Part shown: positions 9,973 to 18,963 of the stretch, piece after piece
Position numbering within the stretch: position 1 is the first letter of the stretch
How the letters are laid out: the number at the start of each line of letters is the position of its first letter
Source of the DNA: an uncultured Clostridia bacterium
GTDB lineage: Bacteria > Bacillota > Clostridia > Oscillospirales > Acutalibacteraceae
Length of the DNA: 64,000 nt
Direction of reading: 5' to 3'
NCBI GenBank assembly: GCA_946183365.1
Contig: CAMHAH010000007.1
Coordinates: 1 to 64,000, forward strand
Position numbers and translations under genes: made by a program
The notes under the pieces: model-generated
Told to the model about the DNA's origin: nothing
Database searches by the model: none
Seen by the model: the letters and a program-made list of their open reading frames with translations, nothing else

Positions 9973-10752
9973 TTATTCCTCTGCTTCCTCAATGCCTTCG
10001 CCGATAAACAGCGAGGTAAGGAATACGAATATATATGCCTGCAGGAAGCCGTCAAAAATATCAAAGTACAAACTGAATACAGTCGGGATTCCGACAGGGA
10101 TCACGAATTTGATCAGTTCCATGATGATGAACGCCGCTACAACGTTGCCGAATAATCGCAGACAAAGCGAAAGCGGTCTGATGCCTATTTCAAGGACATT
10201 CATCGGCGCCATAATAGGCGTAGGACTTCCCAGATGCTTAAAGAAGCCTAAGAAGCCGTGCTTTCTGAAAGTCGCCGCCTCGATCAGGCATATGCTCATC
10301 AAGGCGAGAGCGATCGTCACGCTCAGATCCTTGGTCGGAGGCTTCATGCCGAACATGCCGATGATATTCGCCGTGCCGATATAGATCAGCACCGTCCCGA
10401 GATAACACATATACCTGTCTCCCTCGGGGCCGATATTATCGCGGCAAAAATCTCTGATCCAGCCGACGCAGGTCTCAAGAGCGACCTGCCTCTTGCCTGT
10501 CGGCACGACCTTCAAATTACGGGTCAGAAGAACGGCGATCAGCACGATCACAGCCATGATGATCCAAGTAACGACCGTCGACTCATAGACAGGGATCCCT
10601 CCCTCAATGAACGGGACCGGTATCCGGAACAAGACGACGCATTCGATCTGTTCCTGGATCTCGGCGGATAACCCGCCCGAAGAGGTCGCCTGCTCTGCGA
10701 CGGCAGCCGCTGTAGGAGCGACGTTGGAAGCACTTAACAAAGTGCTTAACAT
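9973..10752 (-). CDS. atpB: F1F0 ATP synthase a subunit
   Basis: 259 aa membrane protein. The essential Arg that faces the c ring is in LSLCLRLFGNVVAAF, and the last helices contain SLYFDIFDGFLQAYIFVFLTSLFIGEG. It forms the two half-channels for ions. First gene of the operon, preceded by AGGAGGTGA. No atpI gene lies in front; the flavodoxin gene ends 59 bases upstream and may be co-transcribed. Confidence 0.93.
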   Translation of the reverse strand: MLSTLLSASNVAPTAAAVAEQATSSGGLSAEIQEQIECVVLFRIPVPFIEGGIPVYESTVVTWIIMAVIVLIAVLLTRNLKVVPTGKRQVALETCVGWIRDFCRDNIGPEGDRYMCYLGTVLIYIGTANIIGMFGMKPPTKDLSVTIALALMSICLIEAATFRKHGFLGFFKHLGSPTPIMAPMNVLEIGIRPLSLCLRLFGNVVAAFIIMELIKFVIPVGIPTVFSLYFDIFDGFLQAYIFVFLTSLFIGEGIEEAEE

Positions 10753-10811
10753 TGTTTCACCTCCTGTAAAGCAAACGGCAGAACCGTTGCCTTTGTAAAA
10801 CTATTTGAAAA

Positions 10812-11261
10812 TCACAGACCGAGCCACGCTCTGATCTGCGTCTCCTGTTTGAGCTCGTTTGCGTCTTTGCTGTCGAAGACCTCTCCCTTGCAGTGCTCGC
10901 GGATCAGCTCCGTACCGACTGAATGACTGCCCATATGCGTGTTGAACAGATGCACCTTTTTGCCCGTAAAATCATACTGCTCCAAAAAAGAGAGAATGAT
11001 CATCGGACAGGTGTGCCACCACGCGGGATATCCGATGATGACGTCGGTATAATCATCAAAGTTTTCAACCTTGCCGATCAGCTCGGGGCGCGCGTTTTTA
11101 TCGCGCTCTGCCTTAGCCATAATGGCGCACCTGGCATACAGCCTCGGATACTTCGTTACGGGCACGATCTCAAAGAGATTGCCGCCCGTTACCCTTGCGA
11201 TACGCTCGGCTGTCATTTTAGTATGGCCTGACCAGGAATAATACGCGATCAAATACTTCAT
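10812..11261 (-). CDS. Flavodoxin
   Basis: 149 aa. The FMN phosphate loop is the first beta-alpha turn, YYSWSGHTKMTAERIA (about 7-22). IIGYPAWWHTCPMIILSF is the second FMN loop, and NTHMGSHSVGT the third. This matches the flavodoxin_4-type electron carriers or small oxidoreductases of Clostridia. The partner enzyme is unknown. It lies directly upstream of atpB on the same strand. Whether this has meaning or is only co-transcription cannot be told. Confidence 0.85.
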   Translation of the reverse strand: MKYLIAYYSWSGHTKMTAERIARVTGGNLFEIVPVTKYPRLYARCAIMAKAERDKNARPELIGKVENFDDYTDVIIGYPAWWHTCPMIILSFLEQYDFTGKKVHLFNTHMGSHSVGTELIREHCKGEVFDSKDANELKQETQIRAWLGL

Positions 11262-11331
11262 GGTATATACCTCCTCTCCTTTTCCGAAAATATATTTTAT
11301 AATAAATAAAAAAACAAGTAAACGAAATTTC

Positions 11332-11379
11332 TTCTGTTTTCACCAAATTGGAGAATTCTGCTTTCACCAGATTGGGGAA
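11332..11379 (+). repeat. Two tandem 24-bp direct repeats in front of the kinase promoter
   Basis: Unit TTCTGYTTTCACCARATTGG followed by RGAA occurs at 11332-11355 and directly again at 11356-11379, with 3 differences. It ends just at a weak -35 (ATGACT at 11379-11384), 17 bases in front of TATAAT (11402-11407). The arrangement is typical of an activator bound next to RNA polymerase. The downstream receiver-HTH protein is the obvious candidate binder (inference). Confidence 0.6.
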
Positions 11380-11407
11380 TGACTTTTTCGCCGATTCGTT
11401 TTATAAT
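11379..11407 (+). promoter_or_regulatory. Putative activator-dependent promoter of the two-component operon
   Basis: ATGACT (4 of 6 consensus) at 11379-11384, 17-base spacer, TATAAT at 11402-11407. The kinase ATG lies 34 bases beyond the -10. The poor -35 beside tandem repeats suggests dependence on an activator. Confidence 0.5.
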
Positions 11408-11441
11408 TAAATTAAGTATAGGTTCGGGAAGTGATACCAAT

Positions 11442-12710
11442 ATGAATCCATCCATCATCGACTATATCGCCGGCAATTATATTTCGCTGATTCTGCTTGT
11501 TGGGCTTACGGTGATTATCACGCTGAACAAGGACGCGAAGATCCCTGCCGTCGGCTCGGTGTATCTCATCCTGCTGCTGGCGTTTGCTGTTATTGTATCT
11601 GAAATGGTAACGGAATGGGCAAGTGAGGAAATGTCCCGGGTCTCTGTCAATTATGCGATGACAGCGCTCAGATATATTCTTTATCCGTTTATTATCGCTC
11701 TCGAGGTATTTGTACTGACTAAGAGCCGCCTGCATCGCATGCTGATCCTGATCCCCGCCGTCATCAACGCGCTGGTTGTGCTGCGGCTGCCGAGGATCGA
11801 CTCTGTCGCTGTCTTTCGTTACAGCGAGAAGAACTATTTTATCTCGGGAAATCTGCATTTCTTCCCGTTTGCTGTCAATATCCTTTATCTGATCCTGCTG
11901 GCGGTTTTCTCTTACACGCAGTTCAAGGAGCACAAAAGGTTCAGCGTCGTCGTTTCCGTCTCGATCATCACGATCACCGGAGTAACTATGATTTTGGAAT
12001 ATGAAAATGTGATCACCGATATGCTGACGGAGATCACCCTGATCGATATTTACATCTATTACTTCTATTTGACAACGATCTACCGCAATCAGGTGCATCG
12101 GAAGATGCTTGAAAAAGAAAGAGAGCTGTCAAAGTCAAAGGTCAGGCTGCTGCAGGAGCAAATATCGCCTCACTTTATGTATAACGCTCTCGCCATCATC
12201 AAATCTCTGGTCAGAGAGAATCCGGAGCAGGCGTCGGAAACGATCGACGATTTCTCCACCTATCTCAGACAGAACATCAGCGCGCTCAGACACAACGAGA
12301 ATATGATCCCGTTCACCGCCGAGCTGGAGCATATCAAGGCGCTGCAGCGCATCCATGAAGCAGGCTTGGAAAGCAAAACCAATATCATCTATGACGTACG
12401 CGTCAGCGGCTTCCGTGTGCCGCCGCTGACGATAGAGCCGCTGTTTGAGAACGCCTTGATCCACGGGATCGGCGAGAAGCGCGAAGCAGGCGTTATCCAA
12501 ATCATCTCCGACGCCGCCGACGATCATTATATCGTCAGCGTCATCGACAACGGCAGAGGCTTTGACGCCAATAGCGAAAGCTTCGGCGATGGCATCAATA
12601 ACGTCAGACAAAGGCTGAAACACTTTTGCGGCGGTACGCTCGATATCCAAAGCGGAGAAGAGGGTACGACCGCGACGGTATACATCCCTAAGAACGGAGA
12701 AAAAGCATGA
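11442..12710 (+). CDS. LytS/YehU-type sensor histidine kinase
   Basis: 422 aa from the ATG at 11442, chosen because a GGGAAGTG site precedes it and the first membrane segment then starts near residue 12. Six or seven membrane segments fill residues 10-215. The His_kinase segment follows with QISPHFMYNAL (phosphorylated His near 244), then an ATPase domain with EPLFENALIHG (N box) and DNGRGFD (G box). It lacks a separate extracellular sensor domain, so it probably senses within or at the membrane. The stop overlaps the regulator start by 4 bases. The plus-strand gene cluster downstream makes the giant surface protein a plausible target. Confidence 0.88.
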   Translation: MNPSIIDYIAGNYISLILLVGLTVIITLNKDAKIPAVGSVYLILLLAFAVIVSEMVTEWASEEMSRVSVNYAMTALRYILYPFIIALEVFVLTKSRLHRMLILIPAVINALVVLRLPRIDSVAVFRYSEKNYFISGNLHFFPFAVNILYLILLAVFSYTQFKEHKRFSVVVSVSIITITGVTMILEYENVITDMLTEITLIDIYIYYFYLTTIYRNQVHRKMLEKERELSKSKVRLLQEQISPHFMYNALAIIKSLVRENPEQASETIDDFSTYLRQNISALRHNENMIPFTAELEHIKALQRIHEAGLESKTNIIYDVRVSGFRVPPLTIEPLFENALIHGIGEKREAGVIQIISDAADDHYIVSVIDNGRGFDANSESFGDGINNVRQRLKHFCGGTLDIQSGEEGTTATVYIPKNGEKA

Positions 12711-13300
12711 GAATCATCATTTGCGACGACTATCCGGTTATTGTGAAAAACCTTATCCGAGATATCAAACAGATTGTTCCGCAGGCGGAGTGCGCCGGAT
12801 TTAGCAAAGCGAAAGAGGCACAGGAATACGCGCTGAAAAACGCAGCCGACGTCGCGATTCTGGACATCAATATGCCTGAGATCAGCGGACTGACCCTTGC
12901 GCAGATCATTCAGAAAAAGAATCCCCGCGTCAATATCATCTTTGTGACAGGATATCCCGAATACGCGCTCGAGGCGCACGAGCTGTATGCCAGCTCCTTT
13001 CTGGTCAAGCCGGTCACTGCAAAGGCGCTGAAAAAGGCGTTTGAAAATCTGCGGAACCCGGTCGCGAATCTGACCGGCGATGTGATACAGAATTTTTATG
13101 AGGGCAAGATCAGACTGGGAACGAACATCCGCCGCCTGAGAGCAGAGCGCGATCTGAGCGTACAGGAGTTCGCCGATGCGATGGGTGTGACCGCGCAGAC
13201 GGTCTACCGCTGGGAAAATAACGAGCGCCTGCCCGATATCGTAAAGCTCGTCGTCATTTCCGATTTCTTCGGTGTGGACATCCGCACGCTTTTACGGTAG
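12707..13300 (+). CDS. Response regulator with a C-terminal XRE-type HTH
   Basis: 197 aa. Residues 1-115 are a receiver domain: acidic pair Asp7-Asp8, phosphoacceptor Asp53 in ILDINMPEISG, Thr81 and Lys101. Residues about 136-195 are a Cro/CI-type helix-turn-helix (IRRLRAERDLSVQEFADAMG, then VTAQTVYRWENNERLPD). LytS-like kinases usually pair with LytTR regulators, so this output domain is unusual. It is translationally coupled to the kinase (ATGA). Likely targets are its own promoter repeats and the surface-protein gene 47 bases downstream (inference). Confidence 0.85.
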   Translation: MRIIICDDYPVIVKNLIRDIKQIVPQAECAGFSKAKEAQEYALKNAADVAILDINMPEISGLTLAQIIQKKNPRVNIIFVTGYPEYALEAHELYASSFLVKPVTAKALKKAFENLRNPVANLTGDVIQNFYEGKIRLGTNIRRLRAERDLSVQEFADAMGVTAQTVYRWENNERLPDIVKLVVISDFFGVDIRTLLR

Positions 13301-13347
13301 AAAGAATGATTGTAAATTACCATTAGTTTTTTGGGGAGGTACTGAAT

Positions 13348-16300
13348 ATGAAACAACTCAGGAAACCGATCATGAAAGCTGTGAGTATGCTGTTGTCATT
13401 CGTGATGATCGTCAGTATATTTACCGTTATTCCGAATGTTGAGAAGGCCCAAGCGGCTCAAACACCGAGCAAACTGACAGCCTATCCCGGATATGATAAT
13501 CTCAACTCGCATTGGGATAAGGAATGGATGAGTTATATTCCCGACGACGCAAAGCTCAACGAGCTGAGCATACCGGGTATCCATGATGCCTGCGCGGTCG
13601 ATATGGATTATTCCACATGGCTGAGTCATTTTGTCCAGACGCAGGATTATTATTATATGGAGCAAATGGCTAACGGGGTTCGCTACTTTGATTTGCGAAT
13701 CGGTAAGGATGACGGAAAGCTCACCATGTGTCACGGCTCTGTCTACCTCAACGGAATGGGCGGCGAAAGAGTGAGACTGGACGATGTGATTAGGGGTATG
13801 CTACGGTTTCTTTCGTTCCATGAAAGCGAAACGATGATAATCCAGATCAAATGCGATAAGGATAAATGTGATCAAGATATTTACAAGTATTTCCAAGATC
13901 TGCTTGCTGAGCAGCCCGACAAAATATACTGCGGCGATCATGCACCGACGCTCGGCGAGGCGCGCGGTAAGCTGGTTATCCTTAGTCGTCTGAAATTGAC
14001 AAAATCCGAAGATGAGCAATATCAAAATGCAGTTTATCAGCCGAATTATCTGCTTGACGACGGCACATACTGGGCGCTCGACGTCAGCAGCTTTGAAGGC
14101 GGAGATGAAGACTACAAAACAATGGCAAAAACAACTGACTTCGATACGGTTGAGGTTTGGACTGAAGACGTTTACAATATAAAGCCAGACGGAAAATGGA
14201 AATATATTGAAAGCTCGCTGATGAGCAATTATAATGCCGCTTTCAGAAAGAATGACGCAAGAAGCAAGGACAAGGACGCTTGGTCTATTATATATACCAG
14301 TCTGAGCTACCAAGATTCAGACGTTCTTATCGCAGGATTTCTCGCTGCTATCATCGGAGGAGCAGCGCTCGGGGGCTTTTTAGGGGCTCTCGCCGGCTCG
14401 GGTATCGTTTATCTTATCGAAGATAATAATGATATGGTCTGGCCTGACGACGGCGCTGCTGAGATCAATCCGGAGCTATATAGACTTTTGCGCGAATATC
14501 CTGACTTGTATACCGGCTGTCTTGAAACCGATTTCATGGATTTTGAACTCGCACGGCTGATATACAGTACTAATTTCAACCGCAGAAATCAGGATCCGTG
14601 GAACCAGACGTATCGTGTGACCTTCGACAGTACCGGCGGCTCCTCTGTCAAATCTCAGGACATCCTTCCCGGAGGCTATGTGTCAGCACCCGAGCCTCCC
14701 GTGCGCGAAGGATATAGCTTCTCGGGCTGGTACACAAAGCCGGAGGCTACCCGTTATGATTATTGGTATTTTGACTATGATCCCGTCTACAGCAATATGA
14801 CGTTATATGCTAAATGGGATGAAAGCAGTGTCCCTTATGTCGATGCAAACGGAAGCAGTATGCCTCCTGAGGAGGCTGAGGGAATCTTTGACGACAGCCT
14901 TGAGGGACTCTTTACGCTCAGCGAAAGCGGCGCTTCCGGCGGCTGGTATGCCGCTCAAAAGGATTTCGGCGGAGATCGAACCGGATTAGTAATAGACGGA
15001 GACGTCAACCTCATCCTCTGCGACGGAGTGACTCTAAAGCTATACGATGGAATCAAGGTGCCGCAGGGCTCCTCGCTGACTATCTGGGCGCAGTCTACGG
15101 ACGCCATGACAAGAGGCTCGCTCGAGGTCTTCAAAAATTATTCAGACGCCGCGATCGGCACATCGCTCACCGAACCGGGCGGCTCTGTCATTATCAACGG
15201 CGGAACGGTCAGGGCGACAGGAAACGCGGGCGCCGCGTCGATCGGCGGCTTGGATACAAACATCACCATCAACGGCGGCTCCGTAAGGGCTGATAGCAGT
15301 AGTATGAGCGATTTTCACCTGCCCGCGATCGGCGGCTCGGGCGGATCTATCACGATCACCGGCGGCGTTGTAACAGCGTACTCCGATGAATATGCGCCCG
15401 CAATCGGCAGCGTAGGCGAGAACAGCACTAAGGTCGTCATCAGCGGCGGAAGAGTTAACGCTTACGGAGGCTTAAGAGAATCCCCGGCGATCGGCGCGGG
15501 CAGCACCGCCGCGGGTCAGCCGACAGCCGATGCTGACGTGACGATCACCGGCGGCAGAGTGAACGCAACGGCAAAAAGCTATTCCGATGAAAAAAGCGGA
15601 TGGGCGATAGGCGGACAGAGCGGCACCGTTACCATAGCGGGCGGCAATGTGATTGCCTCAGCCGACTACAGCGCTACTCCCTATGCAGGCATCGGCGGCG
15701 AGAATTGTACCGTCGACCTCTCATGGACGAACGCGGACGATTCCATCACCTCCTACTCCTATGACGGAAACCTTGTTCTCCATGAGGATAAGCCGTTCCG
15801 CTATAAGGATGAAGCAGGCGCTGTTTCGGCGCAGGATATTATATCTTCTCAAAACAAAACCATCGTCCCGAAAACCGCCGTGGGCACGCTGACCAAAACA
15901 GACGAGCTTGCTCCGACCTGTATGTCTTACGGATACAAGGCGTATTGGACAGACGAGGAAGGAAACCTATTCGCGGATGAAAAAGGAACGCGGCAAATCG
16001 AAGAGCCGGAGATCATACCCGCGCTCGGACATGACTGGGGCGAGCCGGTATATACATGGGAGAACGACTACGATATTCCGGACATAGAGACACATCATTA
16101 TATGTGTTCGGCAATCAGAACCTGCAAAAGAGACGACGCGCATACAGAGTCCGAGTACGTTATCGCTGCCGAGACGATCGTGACGGAGGCAGGCTGTACA
16201 ACGCCCGGAGTAAAGGAGCTGAAAGCTGACTTTGATAAAGACTGGGCTGAGGATCAGACGATACAGATCGAGCTTCCCGCTCTCGGTCACGACTGGGGCG

Positions 16301-18336
16301 ATTGGACGGTCACAAAGGAAGCGACCTTGACAGAAGAGGGCGAGGAAACCCGCGTATGCCTGAACGACGCCTCCCATATCGAGACGCGCGCGATCCCCAA
16401 GATAGATGAAAACGCGACCTTTACGATCACCTTTGCCGACGAGGACGGCACGATCCTGCAATCCTCTGAACTAAGATACGACGAAACGCCTGTATTTTCG
16501 GGCGAGCTTCCTCTCAAGGACGGCTTTACCTTTGTCGGCTGGACAGACGGCGAGAATACCTATGCCGCCGATAAACTGCCCGCTGTCAAAAAAGCGGCGG
16601 CATATACCGCGGTGTTCCTACGGTATTCTGCGCTTGTTGAGCCGAGAATTGACGAAAACGGCGACTATATTCTCGGACAAGTCGCATACTATGAGGTAAA
16701 CGACAAGAAATACGCCGTCAACGAGGGCGGCTCCGTCGGCGAGGAGCTTGAGTCGGTCGAGCTGAGCTACTTTGATTTCAAGCTCATCAACAACGGCGCG
16801 GCGTATCAAATCAACTATTACACCGGCCCGACACAGGAGCTCGAAGAGCTTGTGATCCCCAAGACGTTTAACGGCAAGCCGATCACCGTGCTCGGCAACG
16901 ATGATATTACCGAAACGAACAACAGCAAGCTGTTCAGGAACGGAAACCGTGATCTGCACCCGTTTGTACTCCGGCTCAATGAGAACATCACCGAGATCAA
17001 GCCCTATACCTTCTGGGCTATATGGGTCACAAAGGTAACGGGCGATACCGATAATCTCGGTACGATCGGCAAATATGCTTTCTCATGGGCGAACAGCACC
17101 GGCGGCTATGCGCTCGATATTCAGCTCGATTATGAGGGAAAAATCAAATGCGGCGCGGGAATCTTCAACAATATGAACGTCACCGCCCGCATAAAGCACT
17201 CGACCGGCTTTGACAGATCGAGCTTTAGTCAGAAGAGTATGACATACTCCTTTACCGACGCTCATACCTATGGCGAGCCGAAATGGACATGGGCGGACGA
17301 TCACAGATCGGCAACGGCGAAATTCACCTGCGCCGATTCCCGCTGCAAGCATGAGGAAATCATTAACGCGGCTGTCACAAGCAATACAAAGGACGGGATT
17401 ATCAACTATACGGCGACCGCAGAGCTCGGCGGTACTACTTACACCGATACCAAAACCGCTTTTGCGGACGGTATAGGCGCAAGCCTTGTCGGTCACTCGA
17501 TCTCGCTCGACGGCGATATCGCGGTCAACTTCTATATGGAGCTATCCGACAGCGTAGTAGCGCACAGCGATACCGCGTATATGCACTTCACTATCCCGAC
17601 CGGTAAGGCTACGACAGAGCAGGATACGCTTGTCAAGGACGCGCGGATCGTCGAATCGGGCGACAAGACATATTATGTTTTCAAGTGCCGTGTCGCCGCA
17701 AAGGAGATGACGTCTGAGATCAAGGCGCAGATGATCGACGGCGATCAGCACGGAACCGAATATACTTACTCTGTCAAGGAATACGCGGATTATCTGCTTG
17801 AACACGCCGATGAAAGAGAGGATCTTGCAAGGGCTGTTCCTTTGGTAAAGGCTATGCTGAATTACGGAGCGTATTCTCAGGTTTATTTTGATAAAAATCC
17901 CTCAGCGCTTGCTAACGCGGACTTAGAAGAGAGTGAAAAGATACTCGACAATGTGACGATCGACATTGCCGATCCGGTCATCGGCGAGCTTCCCGATGGA
18001 ACGACGTTTGTGGGCGCGAGCCTCTCGCTGAAATCCGAGACGACCCTGTCGCTCTATTTCAAGAGCGGCGAGGAGCTTGCGTTTTCCTGTGACGGCTACA
18101 CGGTAGAAAAGGCAACGTCAGCCGACTATCAAATCGCGCGAATCAGAGGAATCAAAGCAAAGCATATAGGCGACACATTGACGCTGAAAATCAACGGAAG
18201 TGAAGCGATCTCTTACAGCCCGCTCAACTACTGCAAGAATATGTTAGACGGCGGTACGACAAATGAAAAGCTGATTAACGTCGTAAAGGCTCTCTATTTC
18301 TACCGGCAGGCTGCCGACGCGTATTTTAGCTCTTAA
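13348..18336 (+). CDS. Giant secreted PI-PLC-like / beta-helix surface protein
   Basis: 1662 aa with a signal peptide (MKQLRKPIMKAVSMLLSFVM, cleavage near AQA at 34-36). Residues about 55-415 resemble a PI-PLC X domain: SIPGIHDA with His79, RYFDLRIG (112-119) and MCHGS with His129, the two catalytic His. A Gly/Ala hydrophobic segment (about 326-357, LAAIIGGAALGGFLGALAG) is inserted in it. An InlB/Flg_new repeat follows (about 423-490), then repeated AIGG units of a right-handed beta-helix (about 540-800), Cys-containing HDW repeats, a second Flg_new repeat, an LRR_5-like part and a C-terminal domain of about 290 aa shared with the protein at 21751-28200. It has no LPXTG motif or dockerin. GGGGAGG precedes the ATG. 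Function as a phospholipase or adhesin is inferred. Confidence 0.8.
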   Translation: MKQLRKPIMKAVSMLLSFVMIVSIFTVIPNVEKAQAAQTPSKLTAYPGYDNLNSHWDKEWMSYIPDDAKLNELSIPGIHDACAVDMDYSTWLSHFVQTQDYYYMEQMANGVRYFDLRIGKDDGKLTMCHGSVYLNGMGGERVRLDDVIRGMLRFLSFHESETMIIQIKCDKDKCDQDIYKYFQDLLAEQPDKIYCGDHAPTLGEARGKLVILSRLKLTKSEDEQYQNAVYQPNYLLDDGTYWALDVSSFEGGDEDYKTMAKTTDFDTVEVWTEDVYNIKPDGKWKYIESSLMSNYNAAFRKNDARSKDKDAWSIIYTSLSYQDSDVLIAGFLAAIIGGAALGGFLGALAGSGIVYLIEDNNDMVWPDDGAAEINPELYRLLREYPDLYTGCLETDFMDFELARLIYSTNFNRRNQDPWNQTYRVTFDSTGGSSVKSQDILPGGYVSAPEPPVREGYSFSGWYTKPEATRYDYWYFDYDPVYSNMTLYAKWDESSVPYVDANGSSMPPEEAEGIFDDSLEGLFTLSESGASGGWYAAQKDFGGDRTGLVIDGDVNLILCDGVTLKLYDGIKVPQGSSLTIWAQSTDAMTRGSLEVFKNYSDAAIGTSLTEPGGSVIINGGTVRATGNAGAASIGGLDTNITINGGSVRADSSSMSDFHLPAIGGSGGSITITGGVVTAYSDEYAPAIGSVGENSTKVVISGGRVNAYGGLRESPAIGAGSTAAGQPTADADVTITGGRVNATAKSYSDEKSGWAIGGQSGTVTIAGGNVIASADYSATPYAGIGGENCTVDLSWTNADDSITSYSYDGNLVLHEDKPFRYKDEAGAVSAQDIISSQNKTIVPKTAVGTLTKTDELAPTCMSYGYKAYWTDEEGNLFADEKGTRQIEEPEIIPALGHDWGEPVYTWENDYDIPDIETHHYMCSAIRTCKRDDAHTESEYVIAAETIVTEAGCTTPGVKELKADFDKDWAEDQTIQIELPALGHDWGDWTVTKEATLTEEGEETRVCLNDASHIETRAIPKIDENATFTITFADEDGTILQSSELRYDETPVFSGELPLKDGFTFVGWTDGENTYAADKLPAVKKAAAYTAVFLRYSALVEPRIDENGDYILGQVAYYEVNDKKYAVNEGGSVGEELESVELSYFDFKLINNGAAYQINYYTGPTQELEELVIPKTFNGKPITVLGNDDITETNNSKLFRNGNRDLHPFVLRLNENITEIKPYTFWAIWVTKVTGDTDNLGTIGKYAFSWANSTGGYALDIQLDYEGKIKCGAGIFNNMNVTARIKHSTGFDRSSFSQKSMTYSFTDAHTYGEPKWTWADDHRSATAKFTCADSRCKHEEIINAAVTSNTKDGIINYTATAELGGTTYTDTKTAFADGIGASLVGHSISLDGDIAVNFYMELSDSVVAHSDTAYMHFTIPTGKATTEQDTLVKDARIVESGDKTYYVFKCRVAAKEMTSEIKAQMIDGDQHGTEYTYSVKEYADYLLEHADEREDLARAVPLVKAMLNYGAYSQVYFDKNPSALANADLEESEKILDNVTIDIADPVIGELPDGTTFVGASLSLKSETTLSLYFKSGEELAFSCDGYTVEKATSADYQIARIRGIKAKHIGDTLTLKINGSEAISYSPLNYCKNMLDGGTTNEKLINVVKALYFYRQAADAYFSS

Positions 18337-18350
18337 CGGGAGGCGTGAAA

Positions 18351-18473
18351 ATGGAGAAAGAAAAATATGTACGCACCGAAATTGAGGTTTTTAGATTCCA
18401 AACAGAGGACGTCATTATGACCAGCGGCATTGATTACGAGGATGACGAGCTTGAATTCCTTCCAAACCGCTAA
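18351..18473 (+). CDS. 40-aa acidic peptide, paralogue of the one at 21614-21736
   Basis: The gene starts 14 bases after the stop of the giant protein, with GGGAGG in the gap, so it is co-transcribed. The peptide starts MEKEKYVRTEIEVF, has the core TEDVIMTSGI and ends YEDDELEFLPNR. It has no Cys, no signal peptide and a strongly acidic tail. Thirty of forty positions equal the second peptide, which sits in the same place behind the second giant protein. I recall similar EDVI-TSG peptides from other Clostridia but do not know a function. A precursor of a processed peptide or a small partner of the surface protein are possibilities (inference). Confidence 0.8.
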   Translation: MEKEKYVRTEIEVFRFQTEDVIMTSGIDYEDDELEFLPNR

Positions 18474-18559
18474 GCAGAAGTAAAAGGTAATACTGTTGTG
18501 TAGTGACCATTTGTAAATATGGAAGAAACCGGGAGTATTCCGATTACGGCATAAAATTG

Positions 18560-18598
18560 CCCCGCCTGTTCACATCGCGTGAGCAGACGGGGATTTTT
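18560..18598 (+). terminator. Terminator after the surface protein/peptide genes
   Basis: CCCCGCCTGTTCAC pairs with GTGAGCAGACGGGG, with one mismatch region, and is followed by ATTTTT. Confidence 0.75.
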
Positions 18599-18631
18599 AC
18601 AATAGAAAAAAGTAATTGGGAAAATAAGAAT

Positions 18632-18901
18632 TTATATTATTATTTCAGTTTGAAAGTATTTCTCTTGAAAGAACACTTGTTCAAGTATTTCTTCTTTTGT
18701 AAAGGTACAGTCAACCGGACAAACTACCCACTTATCCTCAATATCATTTATTCGATGGATGATTGCAATAATTTTACCTATGAATTCATCAATCGCTTGA
18801 TTTACTCCGAGAATATAAGCATCTTGTTCCTCGCCATCAGGCGCAAGAACTCCTTTAACATATCCATAATTAATTGGATAATAAATATCCGTTGGTTGTA
18901 G
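18632..18901 (-). pseudogene. Inorganic pyrophosphatase-like gene, 5' end missing
   Basis: On the minus strand an open frame reads PTDIYYPINYGYVKGVL, APDGEEQDAYILGV, FIGKIIAIIHRINDIEDKWVVCP and ends FQEKYFQTEIII. This matches the small (about 115 aa) pyrophosphatase-like proteins of Clostridia. The first 15-20 residues are absent: an in-frame stop lies just upstream, at 18902-18904, where the sequence changes to the recombinase side. It has no start codon or ribosome site, so it is a truncated remnant marking one edge of the inserted island. The longer plus-strand frame here is a shadow. Confidence 0.7.
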
Positions 18902-18919
18902 TTAAGGACACTTTTGTAT

Positions 18920-18955
18920 GGTGCAGCTTTTTTAGGCTGCACCTTGCCTTTTTTA
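18920..18955. terminator. Hairpin between the pyrophosphatase remnant and the recombinase
   Basis: GGTGCAGC (18920-18927) pairs with GCTGCACC (18936-18943), followed by TTGCCTTTTTT. It lies just past the 3' end of the recombinase gene on the minus strand. Confidence 0.6.
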
Positions 18956-18963
18956 TCAACAAG

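Noticed and set aside
18503..18901. 132-aa plus-strand frame
   Set aside because: The minus strand over the same bases encodes a recognisable pyrophosphatase-like sequence; the plus frame also begins ahead of a terminator.
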